DNA of 64,000 nt from an uncultured Algibacter sp. (GCA_947502405.1 CANMZT010000007.1:62001-126000), one strand, 5' to 3'. Positions 33,891 through 43,786 are shown, numbered from the stretch's first letter. The notes: generated by a model not told the origin, from the letters alone. Translations and numbers: made by a program.

Positions 33891-34631
33891 TCATTGCTTA
33901 TTAAAAGCCTTAACTCCAGCCTCTATTCTGGTTTTTAAATAATTTTTACGCGGTACAATTGGACAAGAGTATTTATCATTATATGCACAATAGGGATTGT
34001 AGGCTTTATTAAAATCGATAATCATAGTACTGCCTTCTGGGATTCTAGCATCTATATAGCGTCCGCCACCGTAGCTTTCTAGTCCGTTGGTTTCATCTAA
34101 AAATGGTAAAAACAAATAGTTTTCATAGCCTTCTTTTTCTATTAGTCCTTGGTTTTGGTAAATATTCAACTTAAACGATTCTCCTTTTAAATTGAATGTT
34201 AACTCACCGTATTTTACATATATTGGCCTTCTAGCGGTAGTAGTTTTCATTTTAAAAGGCTTTTCGTTGGGTGTTCTTTTAAAATTGGCTGTAACTACAT
34301 AGGCTGAATCGAATTTAAAAAAATCTAAGCCTTCAAAGTTTTTCCTATCCTTTTCTTTTAATGGAGATTTGCTAGCATCTTTATAATCGGCATTTATTTC
34401 CTTTTGGAACTCAGTTTTGCCTTGTATTGGGCGTTTTTTTTGTGCGCAACTTGTGCTTACTATTACCAAAGCAAGTATTACTGAAAAAAAACCTTTACCT
34501 ATTGCTAGCTGATATGCCCGCGTTAGGGATTGTAGAGGAAAGCCCACAGCGACGCAGGAGCGAGGACTTGGAACGGAAAGCCCGACCCCTTGTGGGTAAC
34601 GCCCAAATAATTTTATAGCTAGTTTTCTCAT
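33891..34631 (-). CDS. DUF1684 domain lipoprotein with in-frame repeat insertion in its N-terminus
   Basis: A 246-residue ORF. The body (about 70-246) is a DUF1684 domain, with KYGELTFNLKGESFKLN, GGGRYIDARIPEG and FNKAYNPYCAYNDKYSCP, a family of unknown function. A hydrophobic stretch with lipobox STSCAQ lies at about residues 45-63, too deep for a normal signal peptide. Residues 6-43 are encoded by family 1 repeat copy C. Joining residues 1-5 to residue 44 gives MRKLAIGKGFFSVILALVIV, a normal lipoprotein signal. The ATG overlaps the upstream DUF4252 stop (TAATG). Export may be impaired. DUF4252 and this gene form an operon. Confidence 0.8.
   Translation of the reverse strand: MRKLAIKLFGRYPQGVGLSVPSPRSCVAVGFPLQSLTRAYQLAIGKGFFSVILALVIVSTSCAQKKRPIQGKTEFQKEINADYKDASKSPLKEKDRKNFEGLDFFKFDSAYVVTANFKRTPNEKPFKMKTTTARRPIYVKYGELTFNLKGESFKLNIYQNQGLIEKEGYENYLFLPFLDETNGLESYGGGRYIDARIPEGSTMIIDFNKAYNPYCAYNDKYSCPIVPRKNYLKTRIEAGVKAFNKQ
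34504..34617 (+). repeat. family 1 dispersed repeat, copy C, inside the DUF1684 coding sequence
   Basis: The core runs from gcgttaggg (34520) to gggtaacgccc (34604). The 5-bp word gctag stands at 34504 and again at 34618, exactly 114 bp apart, so removing one unit restores the frame. The flank also carries the shared aaataatttta end. Copy D has gctagc at the same side, so a target duplication is not certain. Confidence 0.75.
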
Positions 34632-35158
34632 TAGTTCTCTGGATGAAAAGATGGGTTTAAATTGTTTTGATAAATCTGTAATAAATCGTTTGAAAAGGTA
34701 TCAAAAGTTTCTTCATTAGCAAATGATTTTATTTTTTCTGGATCGAAATTGCCTTGTAGGTAATAGGCTGTGGTTTCGGTTTCTGAGCTGGCAAAAATAA
34801 TAACGTCTGTAACGACTACGCCTACCTCGCCAACTGAAATGATTCGCGTATTGGTTACATCGTTTTTTCTGAAAACATCTGTAAATCCGTTGTTAGTTAC
34901 AGCATTCATTTCTGTGATAAGACTCTGGCGCTTAAATGTATTTATGTTTTCGAATTTTATGTATTTAAAATCTGAAATGTTGCCAATAGCATGTTTAACT
35001 TCTGGCGAAATATTGCTTAAAACCGCTTTCATGAAATTAGGTACTTGGAATGCTGTTACACCCAAGTCTGCCTTATGGTTATTATAGAAACTTTGAAAGC
35101 TGCTTCCGCAGGAAAACATTAAAAAACATAGGCTTAATACAATTATTATTTTCTTCAT
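34631..35158 (-). CDS. DUF4252 domain lipoprotein
   Basis: 175 residues from the internal ATG (MKKIIIVLSLCFLMFSCGSS), which gives a normal lipoprotein signal; the track's start adds seven residues. The body has the DUF4252 layout: helix FQVPNFMKAVLSN, then strand blocks FKYIKFENIN, SETETTAYYLQGNFDPEKI. Function unknown, though DUF4252 lipoproteins often occur near sigma factor genes in Bacteroidota; no such gene is seen here. Its stop codon overlaps the DUF1684 start (TAATG). Confidence 0.8.
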   Translation of the reverse strand: MKKIIIVLSLCFLMFSCGSSFQSFYNNHKADLGVTAFQVPNFMKAVLSNISPEVKHAIGNISDFKYIKFENINTFKRQSLITEMNAVTNNGFTDVFRKNDVTNTRIISVGEVGVVVTDVIIFASSETETTAYYLQGNFDPEKIKSFANEETFDTFSNDLLQIYQNNLNPSFHPEN

Positions 35159-35204
35159 TTTAAAAAAATTACATTTCAAAAATACAACTTACGATTATTT
35201 TATC

Positions 35205-35212
35205 TAGCTTTG
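35205..35212 (+). promoter_or_regulatory. -7 box (TAGCTTTG)
   Basis: Exact TAnnTTTG match, 20 bp before the small ORF at 35233. It would drive the small ORF and, by read-through, the MFS gene. Confidence 0.5.
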
Positions 35213-35232
35213 AAAAATCAAAATAAACAAAA

Positions 35233-35316
35233 ATGCATAATAACGTCACTATTTATAGAAAGCAATGGACCTCTTGTTTAAAGACAAGTTGTTGGGCTAT
35301 TTATTTATTGTGGTGA
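35233..35316 (+). CDS. 27-residue putative leader peptide
   Basis: Not in the ORF track. Reads MHNNVTIYRKQWTSCLKTSC and ends WAIYLLW. It lies between a -7 box and a strong terminator, and upstream of the MFS-YpdA genes. The layout (promoter, short ORF, terminator, transporter) is that of an attenuator, but it could also be a separate small gene. The three Trp codons are noteworthy. Translation is not proven. Confidence 0.45.
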   Translation: MHNNVTIYRKQWTSCLKTSCWAIYLLW

Positions 35317-35348
35317 TATAGATATAAAATATTGCAATAATTTAAAAA

Positions 35349-35378
35349 GTCCGACTTCGCAGTCGGATTTTTTTTTTT
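35349..35378 (+). terminator. terminator between the small ORF and the MFS gene
   Basis: Perfect stem tccgact/agtcgga with a tcgc loop and a run of at least ten T. There is no longer + strand gene upstream, so it must end the small-ORF transcript. Confidence 0.88.
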
Positions 35379-35432
35379 GAAAAAAATTCAAATTAATTAT
35401 CAACTATGTAGAAAACTGAACAACTAGAACTC

Positions 35433-36638
35433 ATGAAAACTTTATTTAACAATTACCTAAATACCTTTAAAGGATTATCAAAAGAAGTATGGTGGCTTGC
35501 CTTAATTACACTTATTAATAGAGCTGGTACCATGGTAATTCCTTTTTTATCACTATACCTAACAGAAGATTTGCAATTTACTTTAGGAAATGTTGGTACC
35601 ATTATGATGTGTTTTGGTTTGGGTTCTGTGGCTGGTTCTTGGCTTGGAGGTAAACTTACTGATACTATAGGTTATTATAAAGTTATGGTTAGAAGCCTTG
35701 TGAGTACGGGCATTCTATTTATTGCTTTGCAATTTCTTAATACCTTTTATGCGCTTTGTTTGGGTATATTTCTAGTAATGCTTGTAGCAGATATGTTTCG
35801 CCCTGCTATGTTTGTAGCGCTTAGCGCCTATAGTAAACCTGAAAATAAAACACGTAGTGTAACCCTAATTAGATTAGCTATAAACCTTGGGTTTTCTGCT
35901 GGACCTGCTGTAGGTGGGCTAATTATTACCACGCTTGGTTATAGTGGCCTATTCTGGGTAGATGGCATTACTTGTATATTGGCTACTGTAGTACTTTTTA
36001 TAGTTTTAAACCCTAAAAAATCAACTGTTTTAGATGATGTTGTAGTGACTAATCCAGACTCAGCATATAAAGACAAAGCCTTTACTATATTTTTAGTTGC
36101 TATGTTTTTATTTGGGGTTATCTTTTTACAATATTTCTCTACTATGCCTATATATTACAGAGAAGTACATACTTTATCTGAATTACAAATAGGGTTACTC
36201 TTGGGCGCCAATGGGTTTATTATTTTCCTTATGGAAATGCCTTTAATAAAATGGTTGGAGAACAGTAGATTTTCTAAAACAGAACTCATGCTATTTGGAG
36301 CGGTTTTAACTGCGGCAAGTTTTATTATATTGAATATAACTACCTGGTCTGGAATATTAATAATTGGTATGTTTTTAATGACTGTAGGTGAAATGATTGC
36401 TTTTCCGTTTTCTAATGCCTTTGCTATGGAACGTGCTAAAAAAGGAAATCAAGGGGAATATATGGCATTGTATTCTATTGCATTTTCTATGGCGCATATT
36501 TTTGGACACAAAGCTGGTATGCAAATGGTTGATGGCTGGGGCTTTGAGAATACATGGTATATGGTTACACTTATAGGTGGTTTTTGTGTACTTTTATTAC
36601 TTATTTTAAAAGCACACTTAAACTTAAAACGTAGTTAG
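35433..36638 (+). CDS. MFS transporter (multidrug-resistance type)
   Basis: A 401-residue protein with twelve predicted membrane helices. The loop between helices 2 and 3 reads GSWLGGKLTDTIGYYKVM (MFS motif A), and LVSTGILFIALQFL plus RLAINLGFSAGPAVGG (motif C-like) place it in the drug:H+ antiporter group. The substrate is unknown. The ypdA-like gene follows 1-7 bp after the stop, so both are in one operon. A leader peptide/terminator lies upstream. Confidence 0.85.
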   Translation: MKTLFNNYLNTFKGLSKEVWWLALITLINRAGTMVIPFLSLYLTEDLQFTLGNVGTIMMCFGLGSVAGSWLGGKLTDTIGYYKVMVRSLVSTGILFIALQFLNTFYALCLGIFLVMLVADMFRPAMFVALSAYSKPENKTRSVTLIRLAINLGFSAGPAVGGLIITTLGYSGLFWVDGITCILATVVLFIVLNPKKSTVLDDVVVTNPDSAYKDKAFTIFLVAMFLFGVIFLQYFSTMPIYYREVHTLSELQIGLLLGANGFIIFLMEMPLIKWLENSRFSKTELMLFGAVLTAASFIILNITTWSGILIIGMFLMTVGEMIAFPFSNAFAMERAKKGNQGEYMALYSIAFSMAHIFGHKAGMQMVDGWGFENTWYMVTLIGGFCVLLLLILKAHLNLKRS

Positions 36639-36645
36639 ATTGAAA

Positions 36646-37611
36646 ATGATAGACGTACTAATTGTTGGCGGTGGCCCTATTGGAATTGCTTGTGCACTAG
36701 AGTGCAAAAAACGTCATTGGAATTATATAATTATTGAAAAGGGAGCGTTAACTAACTCCCTTTTTAACTACCCGAAGCATATGACGTTTTTTTCAACTTC
36801 AGAAAAATTAGAAATTGATAGTATACCGTTTATAAGTAACAGCCCTAAGCCTAACAGAGATGAAGCTTTAGAGTATTATAGGCGTGTAGCTACATCAAAT
36901 GAAATTAATATTAATTTATTTGAAACTGTAGAGCACTTACAAAAAGTACAGGATACATTTACTGTAAAAACAAACAAATCATCTTATACCTCTAGAAAGG
37001 TAGTACTAGCCACGGGGTTTTACGATATTCCAAATTTATTGAATGTACCTGGAGAAGCTTTACCTAAAGTTACGCATTATTATAAGGAAGCACATCCGTA
37101 TAGTATGCAACATGTTGCTATTGTTGGGGCTAGCAATTCATCTGTTGATGCTGCATTAGAAATTTGGAGAAAAGGTGGTTATGTAACCATGATTATCCGT
37201 GGTGAAAATATTGGAGAACGTGTTAAATATTGGGTGCGTCCAGATATTATAAACCGAATCAAAGAAGGTAGTATAAAAGCCTATTACCATTCTGAAATTA
37301 CCGAAATAAAAGAAAACGAAATAACTTTTAATTCGCCTGATGGTAAAAAAACAATCGCCAATGATTTTGTAATAGCTCTAACAGGTTATAAACCGAATTT
37401 TGAATTATTAAATCAAGTAGGAATCTCACTTTCTAAAGATGATAAAAAATTACCACAGTACAACCCAGAAACTATGGAAAGCAACGTTAAAGGTGTATAT
37501 CTAGCTGGTGTAATTTGCGGTGGTATGGAAACACACAAATGGTTTATTGAAAATAGTAGGATTCATGCTAAATTGATTGCTGAACATATTGAAAAGACCT
37601 TAATAATTTAA
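36646..37611 (+). CDS. ypdA: YpdA family thiol-disulfide reductase (bacillithiol reductase-like)
   Basis: 321 residues from the ATG I prefer; the track starts two codons earlier at a TTG. FAD-binding GGGPIGIACALECKK at the N-terminus, NADPH-binding VGASNSSVDAALEIWRKGG in the middle and the ALTGYKPNFELL plus GVYLAGVICGG C-terminal FAD loop are typical of YpdA. YpdA reduces bacillithiol disulfide with NADPH, without the CxxC motif of thioredoxin reductases; none is seen here. Many Bacteroidota make bacillithiol, so the role fits. It shares an operon with the MFS gene. Confidence 0.88.
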   Translation: MIDVLIVGGGPIGIACALECKKRHWNYIIIEKGALTNSLFNYPKHMTFFSTSEKLEIDSIPFISNSPKPNRDEALEYYRRVATSNEININLFETVEHLQKVQDTFTVKTNKSSYTSRKVVLATGFYDIPNLLNVPGEALPKVTHYYKEAHPYSMQHVAIVGASNSSVDAALEIWRKGGYVTMIIRGENIGERVKYWVRPDIINRIKEGSIKAYYHSEITEIKENEITFNSPDGKKTIANDFVIALTGYKPNFELLNQVGISLSKDDKKLPQYNPETMESNVKGVYLAGVICGGMETHKWFIENSRIHAKLIAEHIEKTLII

Positions 37612-37648
37612 AATGAAATTGTTTTTTATTAATCCGATATTTATAACA

Positions 37649-38092
37649 TTATTTTATAGGAATAACTTCTTTTTGCTTAACTACTCTAGATAAAACAATC
37701 TGTGTTTTTGATTCTCCATAAATAATTAAATTATCAATAAAAGCTTCTAAGTGTTTGTTATTTTTTAAAACCACTTCCATGACTATATTTTCATCTCCAG
37801 TAATTCTGTAACAGTTAATTACCTCATCAAAAGTTTTTACTTTTTCTAAAAATGGTTTTAATTTCCCCATAAAAGCGCGTAATGTAATAATAGCCTTTAG
37901 TTGGTATCCCATTTCAAATGGTGAAACAAGCGCTTTAAATCCTTCAATAACACCCATATCTTCCATTTTTTTTATGCGCTCTGATACTGCTGGAGAGCTT
38001 ATACCAACTTGCCTACCTATTTCAGCATTAGATAGTCTAGCATTTTGCTGTAAGCACTTTAAAATCTTACTGTTAATCGAATCCAAATTCAT
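37649..38092 (-). CDS. Lrp/AsnC family transcriptional regulator
   Basis: A 147-residue regulator: N-terminal HTH (INSKILKCLQQNARLSNAEIG, then SSPAVSERIKKME) and C-terminal RAM/AsnC ligand domain (YRITGDENIVMEVVLKN). Such proteins form dimers to octamers and sense amino acids. Its targets are unknown; the converging position relative to ypdA gives no clue. The 122-bp gap to the next divergent gene may hold its operator. Confidence 0.92.
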   Translation of the reverse strand: MNLDSINSKILKCLQQNARLSNAEIGRQVGISSPAVSERIKKMEDMGVIEGFKALVSPFEMGYQLKAIITLRAFMGKLKPFLEKVKTFDEVINCYRITGDENIVMEVVLKNNKHLEAFIDNLIIYGESKTQIVLSRVVKQKEVIPIK

Positions 38093-38214
38093 TTAAATAA
38101 TTTTAATACAAAATATTTAATTATTAAAGCAAATATACGTTTTTACTTTAAAATCTAAAGAGGAGTCTCATTACTTGTGAGTAATTTTGATAAAATTGCT
38201 TATTGATTTAGAAC

Positions 38215-38610
38215 ATGTTACACAATACCCCACCAAATCTATCGGATTTACCGGTTTATCAAAAAGCCTTAGAGATTTTTGCGTTATCGCAAAACATATC
38301 TACATACCTAAATCATGACCTATCTGATTTAAAATCAGACGGATCAGAAGATTCCAATATTTATTTTTCTGGTGATATTGTACAACAATCGGTATCATTA
38401 GTTCCAGAAATTCTGAATGCAGAAATGGAACGCTCCTCTGAAAAAAAACATAAACATTTGGCTTCTCTTAGGAAACTTACAAATAAACTATACAAAAATT
38501 CGTATCGTTTAGAGAAATCGAATAGTAATGGTAAAGACTTTTTACCTATTCTTAGAAGTGAGCTAAAAAAGTTTAAAAAGCTTCAAAGTACTTGGATGCT
38601 TACTTTGTAA
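38215..38610 (+). CDS. four-helix bundle protein (23S rRNA-intervening / Avd-like)
   Basis: A 131-residue, fully helical, soluble protein. Helix marks LPVYQKALEIFALSQNIS, DIVQQSVSLVPEILNAEM, HKHLASLRKLTNKLYKNSY and FLPILRSELKKFKKLQSTW match the four-helix bundle family that includes 23S rRNA-intervening sequence proteins and Avd of retroelements. Isolated copies have no known function. No reverse transcriptase or variable repeat lies nearby, so a diversity-generating element is not indicated. Confidence 0.6.
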   Translation: MLHNTPPNLSDLPVYQKALEIFALSQNISTYLNHDLSDLKSDGSEDSNIYFSGDIVQQSVSLVPEILNAEMERSSEKKHKHLASLRKLTNKLYKNSYRLEKSNSNGKDFLPILRSELKKFKKLQSTWMLTL

Positions 38611-38616
38611 AATCTT

Positions 38617-39045
38617 CTATATTTTTTTAAATTTTTGTCCACACCCTTCTATACATTGATACCATAAAATTAAATTACCACTTACAGGTAAATCAAAATA
38701 CACTTTGGCTGAACGCGAACTGCATGTATTTGGAAGAATTTCACCATCATATTGAAAATCATTGTTAGAATCTGTATTCAGCATATAACTTCCAGTCTCT
38801 TTAGTTCCAACTTCAGAAGACATAAAACATAATTCACCATTTATTACAACAGTACTATCACTAAAAAACTCAATAATTCTTTCACTATCTATAGGTTGAA
38901 AATCACCACTGCCATCACCAGGATCTAGATATTGTTCAATGAGTTGCCATTTTCCAACTAAATCAACTTCATTTGACGGTTTAGTATCGTCTGATGAACA
39001 ACTTAAAAACACTAAGGTTAAAATAGTAATTAGTAGCTTTTTCAT
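38617..39045 (-). CDS. small lipocalin-like lipoprotein
   Basis: A 142-residue lipoprotein: signal peptide with lipobox LSCSSDD (Cys about 16), then a lipocalin-like domain VGKWQLIEQYLDPGDG...ERIIEFFSDSTVVING. It ends with a CIEGCGQKFKKI tail. It is related in layout to the larger lipoprotein at 19969. Function unknown. Confidence 0.75.
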   Translation of the reverse strand: MKKLLITILTLVFLSCSSDDTKPSNEVDLVGKWQLIEQYLDPGDGSGDFQPIDSERIIEFFSDSTVVINGELCFMSSEVGTKETGSYMLNTDSNNDFQYDGEILPNTCSSRSAKVYFDLPVSGNLILWYQCIEGCGQKFKKI

Positions 39046-39164
39046 TTAAATAGATTTGCTTTTACTTATAGATGAATAAAATTGATAATGGTTGCGTATT
39101 TTGAATAACAAAACCAAAATCTAACTTATTTTGCATTTATTGATATCCTGAGAGTGTCCTAGTA

Positions 39165-39275
39165 ATAAGTGATTCACTCACTTTTTTTAAAGCAAAAAAG
39201 CACTAATAATCTTAACTTACATCTAACAGATCCCAAGACTATGCTCGGGATAAGCGATTCACTCACTTTTTCTGA
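39165..39275. repeat. pair of short direct repeats beyond icmF
   Basis: ataagtgattcactcacttt at 39165 and ataagcgattcactcacttt at 39250, 85 bp apart and differing at one base. The second is preceded by an imperfect palindrome (gatccc...gggat). They lie 3' of both converging genes. The rest of the 39046-39297 gap shows no gene. Confidence 0.6.
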
Positions 39276-39297
39276 AATAGAAAAAGTGGTTCTCTGC

Positions 39298-42200
39298 TTA
39301 CATGTTTCTACGATATTGCCCTCCAACTTCGAACAAAGCTTTAGTAATTTGCCCTAAAGAGCACACTTTACATACTTCCATTAATACCTCAAAAATATTT
39401 TCGTTATTAACCGCTTTTTTCTGTAAATCTTTTAACAACTGAGAAGTATCATTTGCTTCATGAAGGTTTTCAAGTGTTTTTATTTGGAACTCTTTTTCCT
39501 CTTCCGTAGCTCGTATAACTTCCGCAGGTAAAACTGTTGGTGACCCTTTACTACTTAAAAAAGTGTTAACTCCTATAATTGGGAACTGCCCATTATGTTT
39601 TAAGGTTTCATAATACAAACTCTCTTCTTGAATTTTAGAGCGTTGATACATGGTTTCCATGGCTCCTAAAACACCACCACGTTCTGTAATTCTATCAAAT
39701 TCAATGAGTACAGCTTCTTCAACCAAATCGGTTAATTCTTCAATAATAAATGAACCTTGTATAGGATTTTCATTCTTAGCTAAGCCTAATTCCTTATTAA
39801 TGATAAGTTGAATAGCCATCGCACGACGCACAGACTCTTCTGTAGGTGTAGTTATAGCCTCATCATAAGCATTGGTGTGTAATGAATTACAATTATCGTA
39901 TATGGCATAAAGCGCTTGAAGTGTGGTTCTTATATCATTAAAATTAATTTCTTGAGCGTGTAAACTTCTACCAGAAGTCTGAATATGATATTTAAGCATT
40001 TGTGCCCTTGCATTTGCACCATATTTATGCTTCATGGCCTTTGCCCAAATTTTACGAGCAACACGACCAATAACAGCATATTCTGGGTCTATACCGTTAG
40101 AAAAGAAAAACGATAAGTTGGGGCCGAATTTATTAATATCCATACCTCGGCTTAAATAGTATTCCACATATGTGAAACCATTTGACAACGTCAACGCTAA
40201 TTGTGTGATTGGGTTTGCGCCAGCTTCAGCAATATGATATCCAGAAATAGAAACTGAATAAAAATTACGTACATTATTTTCTATAAAATACTCCTGAACG
40301 TCTCCCATTAAACGTAAAGCGAATTCAGTAGAAAAAATACAGGTATTTTGAGCCTGATCTTCTTTTAAAATATCGGCTTGAACTGTCCCTCTAACCTGAG
40401 CAATCGTTTTTGTTTTTATGTCTTGATAAGTAGCATCAGGCAATACTTGATTTCCAGTTACACCTAAAAGCATCAACCCTAAGCCATTGTTTCCTTCAGG
40501 TAAATCACCATTATACTTTGGGCGCTCTTTTCCTTTATAAATCTTAACGATTTTAGCTTCAACTTCTTTTTCTAAACCATTTTCTTTGATGTAAATTTCA
40601 CATTGCTGATCTATGGCAGCATTCATAAAAAAGCCTAACAACATTGGTGCAGGACCATTAATCGTCATACTTACCGAAGTCATTGGGTTAGCTAAATCAA
40701 AACCAGAATACAGCTTTTTTGCATCGTCTAGACAACAGATAGAAACACCGGCATTACCAATTTTACCATAAATATCGGGGCGGTAATCAGGATCGTTTCC
40801 ATAAAGCGTTACACTATCAAAAGCTGTAGATAAACGCTTTGCCGGTAATCCTGCACTCACATAATGAAAACGTTTATTGGTACGCTCTGGCCCACCTTCA
40901 CCTGCAAACATTCTTGCTGGGTCTTCTCCTGTTCTTTTAAAAGGGTATAATCCTGATGCATATGGAAATTCTCCAGGAACGTTTTCTTGTAAACACCATT
41001 TAAGAATATCTCCCCAAGCTTGATATTTTGGAAGTGCAACCTTAGGGATTTGCGTATGTGATAAGGATTCGGTTTGCGTTTCAATTTTGATTTCCTTGTC
41101 TCTTACCTTAAAAGTATAAATAGGGTTCTTGTATTTATTTACTTTTTCATTCCAGCTTGAAATAATTTCCCAATTGTATGGGTCTAAGTCAAGTTTCATT
41201 CTATCAAATTCTCCTAATAAGAGTTTTATAAAATCTTTATTATCATCATCAACTTGTTTTAATATTTCATCATTATTTAAAGCTAATTTTCCAATAAAAG
41301 ACCTTTCTACTGTGCCCAAGGTAACATTAGCGACAGAACAAATTGTTTTAAAAACTCCATACAGCTTTTGAGCAACTTCTGCTTGTTCTGAAGCTTTTTT
41401 ATCATAAGCACGATTATTCTCAGCAATCTCAGATAAATATCGTGTTCTAGCTGGCGGAATAACGAAAATCTTTTCACTCATTTCATTTGAAATAGTGAAT
41501 GTTGATTTCAAATCTGTATCCGTTTTTTCAACCAACTTATCCATAACCGCTTTGTAAAGCGTATTCATTCCTGGATCATTAAACTGAGATGCAATAGTTC
41601 CAAAAACAGGAAGCTCATCTTGTGGAATATCCCAAAGATTGTTGTTACGCATATACTGCTTTTTTACATCGCGTAAAGCATCAAGTGATCCTCTTTTATC
41701 AAACTTGTTAATAGCTACTAAATCAGCAAAATCTAACATATCGATTTTTTCTAACTGAGTAGCAGCACCAAACTCAGGAGTCATAACATATAGAGATACA
41801 TCTGAATGTTCTATAATTTCGGTATCACTTTGCCCGATTCCAGAAGTTTCCAAAATAATTAAATCATATTCTGCTGCTTTTAAAACTTCAACAGCTTCGT
41901 TAACATGTTTTGACAAAGCCAAATTGGATTGACGTGTGGCTAAACTTCGCATATAAACCCTAGAATTATTAATAGAATTCATTCTAATCCTATCGCCTAA
42001 CAAAGCTCCTCCTGTTTTTCTTTTAGAAGGGTCTACTGAGATAATACCAACGGTTTTATCAGGAAAATCAATTAAAAAACGTCTCACCAACTCATCAACC
42101 AAACTAGATTTCCCTGCACCTCCTGTTCCTGTAATTCCAAGAACTGGAGTTTTTGAATTTTGGTTTTTTAAATGAATTTCTTCTAAAATAGTGTGCGCTA

Positions 42201-42735
42201 TTTCAGGAAAATTTTCAGCAGAAGAAATCACTCTTGCAATAGATTTAGGGTTTTTATTTTTTAGAGTATCTAGTTTAATATTTAGCTTATCACCTATTGC
42301 AAAGTCAGATTGCTCAACCAAATCGTTAATCATTCCTTGTAATCCCATTTCACGTCCATCGTCTGGGGAATAAATTCGAGAAATTCCATAATTCATTAAA
42401 TCTTTGATCTCAGAAGGCAAAATAACACCTCCACCACCGCCAAAAATCTTAATATGCTCCGCGCCTCTTTCTTTTAAAAGATCGTACATATACTTAAAAT
42501 ACTCATTATGCCCACCTTGGTAAGAAGTTAAACATATAGCGTTCACATCTTCCTGAATAGCTGTATTTACTACCTCATCAACACTTCTATCATGTCCCAA
42601 ATGAATAACCTCAACCCCTGTAGCTTGAATAATTCGTCTCATGATATTTATAGAGGCATCATGCCCATCAAAAAGGGACGCTGCAGTTACTATTCTAACT
42701 TTATGCTTTGGCTTATAAATATCTTGTTGATTCAT
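39298..42735 (-). CDS. icmF: fused isobutyryl-CoA mutase (IcmF), adenosylcobalamin-dependent
   Basis: A 1145-residue fusion. B12-binding domain (about 12-140; [15 protein letters not shown] with the cobalt-ligand His), a MeaB-like GTPase chaperone (about 195-420; Walker [15 protein letters not shown]), a linker, and the mutase barrel (about 560-1140; [20 protein letters not shown]). Fusion of GTPase between the two mutase parts is the IcmF hallmark. It rearranges isobutyryl-CoA to butyryl-CoA (and some pivalyl- or isovaleryl-CoA). A Phe near YPFKR rather than the Tyr of methylmalonyl-CoA mutase supports IcmF. It is a single gene, converging on the lipoprotein region. Confidence 0.92.
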   Translation of the reverse strand: MNQQDIYKPKHKVRIVTAASLFDGHDASINIMRRIIQATGVEVIHLGHDRSVDEVVNTAIQEDVNAICLTSYQGGHNEYFKYMYDLLKERGAEHIKIFGGGGGVILPSEIKDLMNYGISRIYSPDDGREMGLQGMINDLVEQSDFAIGDKLNIKLDTLKNKNPKSIARVISSAENFPEIAHTILEEIHLKNQNSKTPVLGITGTGGAGKSSLVDELVRRFLIDFPDKTVGIISVDPSKRKTGGALLGDRIRMNSINNSRVYMRSLATRQSNLALSKHVNEAVEVLKAAEYDLIILETSGIGQSDTEIIEHSDVSLYVMTPEFGAATQLEKIDMLDFADLVAINKFDKRGSLDALRDVKKQYMRNNNLWDIPQDELPVFGTIASQFNDPGMNTLYKAVMDKLVEKTDTDLKSTFTISNEMSEKIFVIPPARTRYLSEIAENNRAYDKKASEQAEVAQKLYGVFKTICSVANVTLGTVERSFIGKLALNNDEILKQVDDDNKDFIKLLLGEFDRMKLDLDPYNWEIISSWNEKVNKYKNPIYTFKVRDKEIKIETQTESLSHTQIPKVALPKYQAWGDILKWCLQENVPGEFPYASGLYPFKRTGEDPARMFAGEGGPERTNKRFHYVSAGLPAKRLSTAFDSVTLYGNDPDYRPDIYGKIGNAGVSICCLDDAKKLYSGFDLANPMTSVSMTINGPAPMLLGFFMNAAIDQQCEIYIKENGLEKEVEAKIVKIYKGKERPKYNGDLPEGNNGLGLMLLGVTGNQVLPDATYQDIKTKTIAQVRGTVQADILKEDQAQNTCIFSTEFALRLMGDVQEYFIENNVRNFYSVSISGYHIAEAGANPITQLALTLSNGFTYVEYYLSRGMDINKFGPNLSFFFSNGIDPEYAVIGRVARKIWAKAMKHKYGANARAQMLKYHIQTSGRSLHAQEINFNDIRTTLQALYAIYDNCNSLHTNAYDEAITTPTEESVRRAMAIQLIINKELGLAKNENPIQGSFIIEELTDLVEEAVLIEFDRITERGGVLGAMETMYQRSKIQEESLYYETLKHNGQFPIIGVNTFLSSKGSPTVLPAEVIRATEEEKEFQIKTLENLHEANDTSQLLKDLQKKAVNNENIFEVLMEVCKVCSLGQITKALFEVGGQYRRNM

Positions 42736-42879
42736 TCGTAAAAATTCTCAGTTTTAAGTATTGCAATTTACGAAATATTCAAAAAAATTAATCAATTACA
42801 AATGATTATATAAAATTTAAATCACCCCAACCTTAAACGTCATTTTTAAACTAATTTTAGCTCCGAATAATTACTTCTT

Positions 42880-43734
42880 ATGAATAAGATTACCATTTTA
42901 ATTCACTGCAAAGACAGACCAAATATAATTGCATCTGTAACTAATTTTATAGCCAAAAAAGGTGGAAATATAGTTTACATAGACCAGCATGTTGATAGAG
43001 AACAAGATATTTTCTTTATGCGTTTAGAAAGTGAATTTACGTCTGAAATTTTCTCAACTGAAAGTTTCAAGTTGGCGTTTAAAAGTGATTTAGCTGATAC
43101 TTTTAAAATGAAATGGCGTATCTATTCATCTGAGAAGAAACCAAAAATGGCACTATTTATCTCAAAATACGATCATTGTTTATATGATTTATTGGGACGT
43201 TATAATTCAGGTGAGCTAAATTTAGAAATCCCTTTCATTATAAGTAATCATAAAGATTTAAAACCTATTGCAGATAGTTTCAAAATACCCTTTTACCACA
43301 TACCAGTTTCTAAAGACACTAAACAACAGGCAGAAGACAAACAATTAGAGTTATTACAAAAGCATAATATAGATTTTATTGTGTTGGCTAGATACATGCA
43401 AATAGTATCTAGTAAACTCATAAATGAGTATCCTAATAAGATTATTAACATTCATCATTCTTTTTTACCAGCCTTTGTTGGTGCAAAACCTTACCATTCT
43501 GCTTACAAGAGAGGTGTTAAAATTATTGGTGCAACAAGTCATTACGTTACAGAAGAACTAGATGCAGGCCCTATAATTGAGCAAGATGTTACCCGAGTAA
43601 CACATGCGCATGCTATTTCAGACTTAATTGCAAAAGGACGTGATTTAGAAAAAATTGTTTTAGCAAATGCCGTTAAGCTTCATGCTAACAGAAAAGTAAT
43701 GGTTTTTAACAACAAGACAGTGATATTTTCCTAA
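42880..43734 (+). CDS. purU: formyltetrahydrofolate deformylase
   Basis: A 284-residue enzyme that splits 10-formyl-THF to THF and formate, supplying formate for PurT and balancing the one-carbon pool. N-terminal ACT domain (3-75; ILIHCKDRPNIIASV), and a formyltransferase-like domain (about 85-284) with catalytic Asn/His/Asp in NIHHSFLPAF and DAGPIIEQD. Divergent from icmF, with its own promoter region. The fhs gene at 60376 does the reverse-type reaction. Confidence 0.95.
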   Translation: MNKITILIHCKDRPNIIASVTNFIAKKGGNIVYIDQHVDREQDIFFMRLESEFTSEIFSTESFKLAFKSDLADTFKMKWRIYSSEKKPKMALFISKYDHCLYDLLGRYNSGELNLEIPFIISNHKDLKPIADSFKIPFYHIPVSKDTKQQAEDKQLELLQKHNIDFIVLARYMQIVSSKLINEYPNKIINIHHSFLPAFVGAKPYHSAYKRGVKIIGATSHYVTEELDAGPIIEQDVTRVTHAHAISDLIAKGRDLEKIVLANAVKLHANRKVMVFNNKTVIFS

Positions 43735-43786
43735 CAAAACGTTAAAAAAAAAACACCATTTTAGCTTAACAAATGTTAATTATAGT

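Noticed and set aside
34427-34618. 63-residue + strand ORF ending RKARPLVGNAQIIL
   Set aside because: Antisense to the DUF1684 gene and made mostly of repeat copy C.
38215-38610. Diversity-generating retroelement suggested by the Avd-like protein
   Set aside because: No reverse transcriptase gene and no template/variable repeat pair nearby.
39169-39357. 62-residue ORF beyond icmF
   Set aside because: Made of the direct repeat region and antisense to the icmF 3' end; composition is not protein-like.
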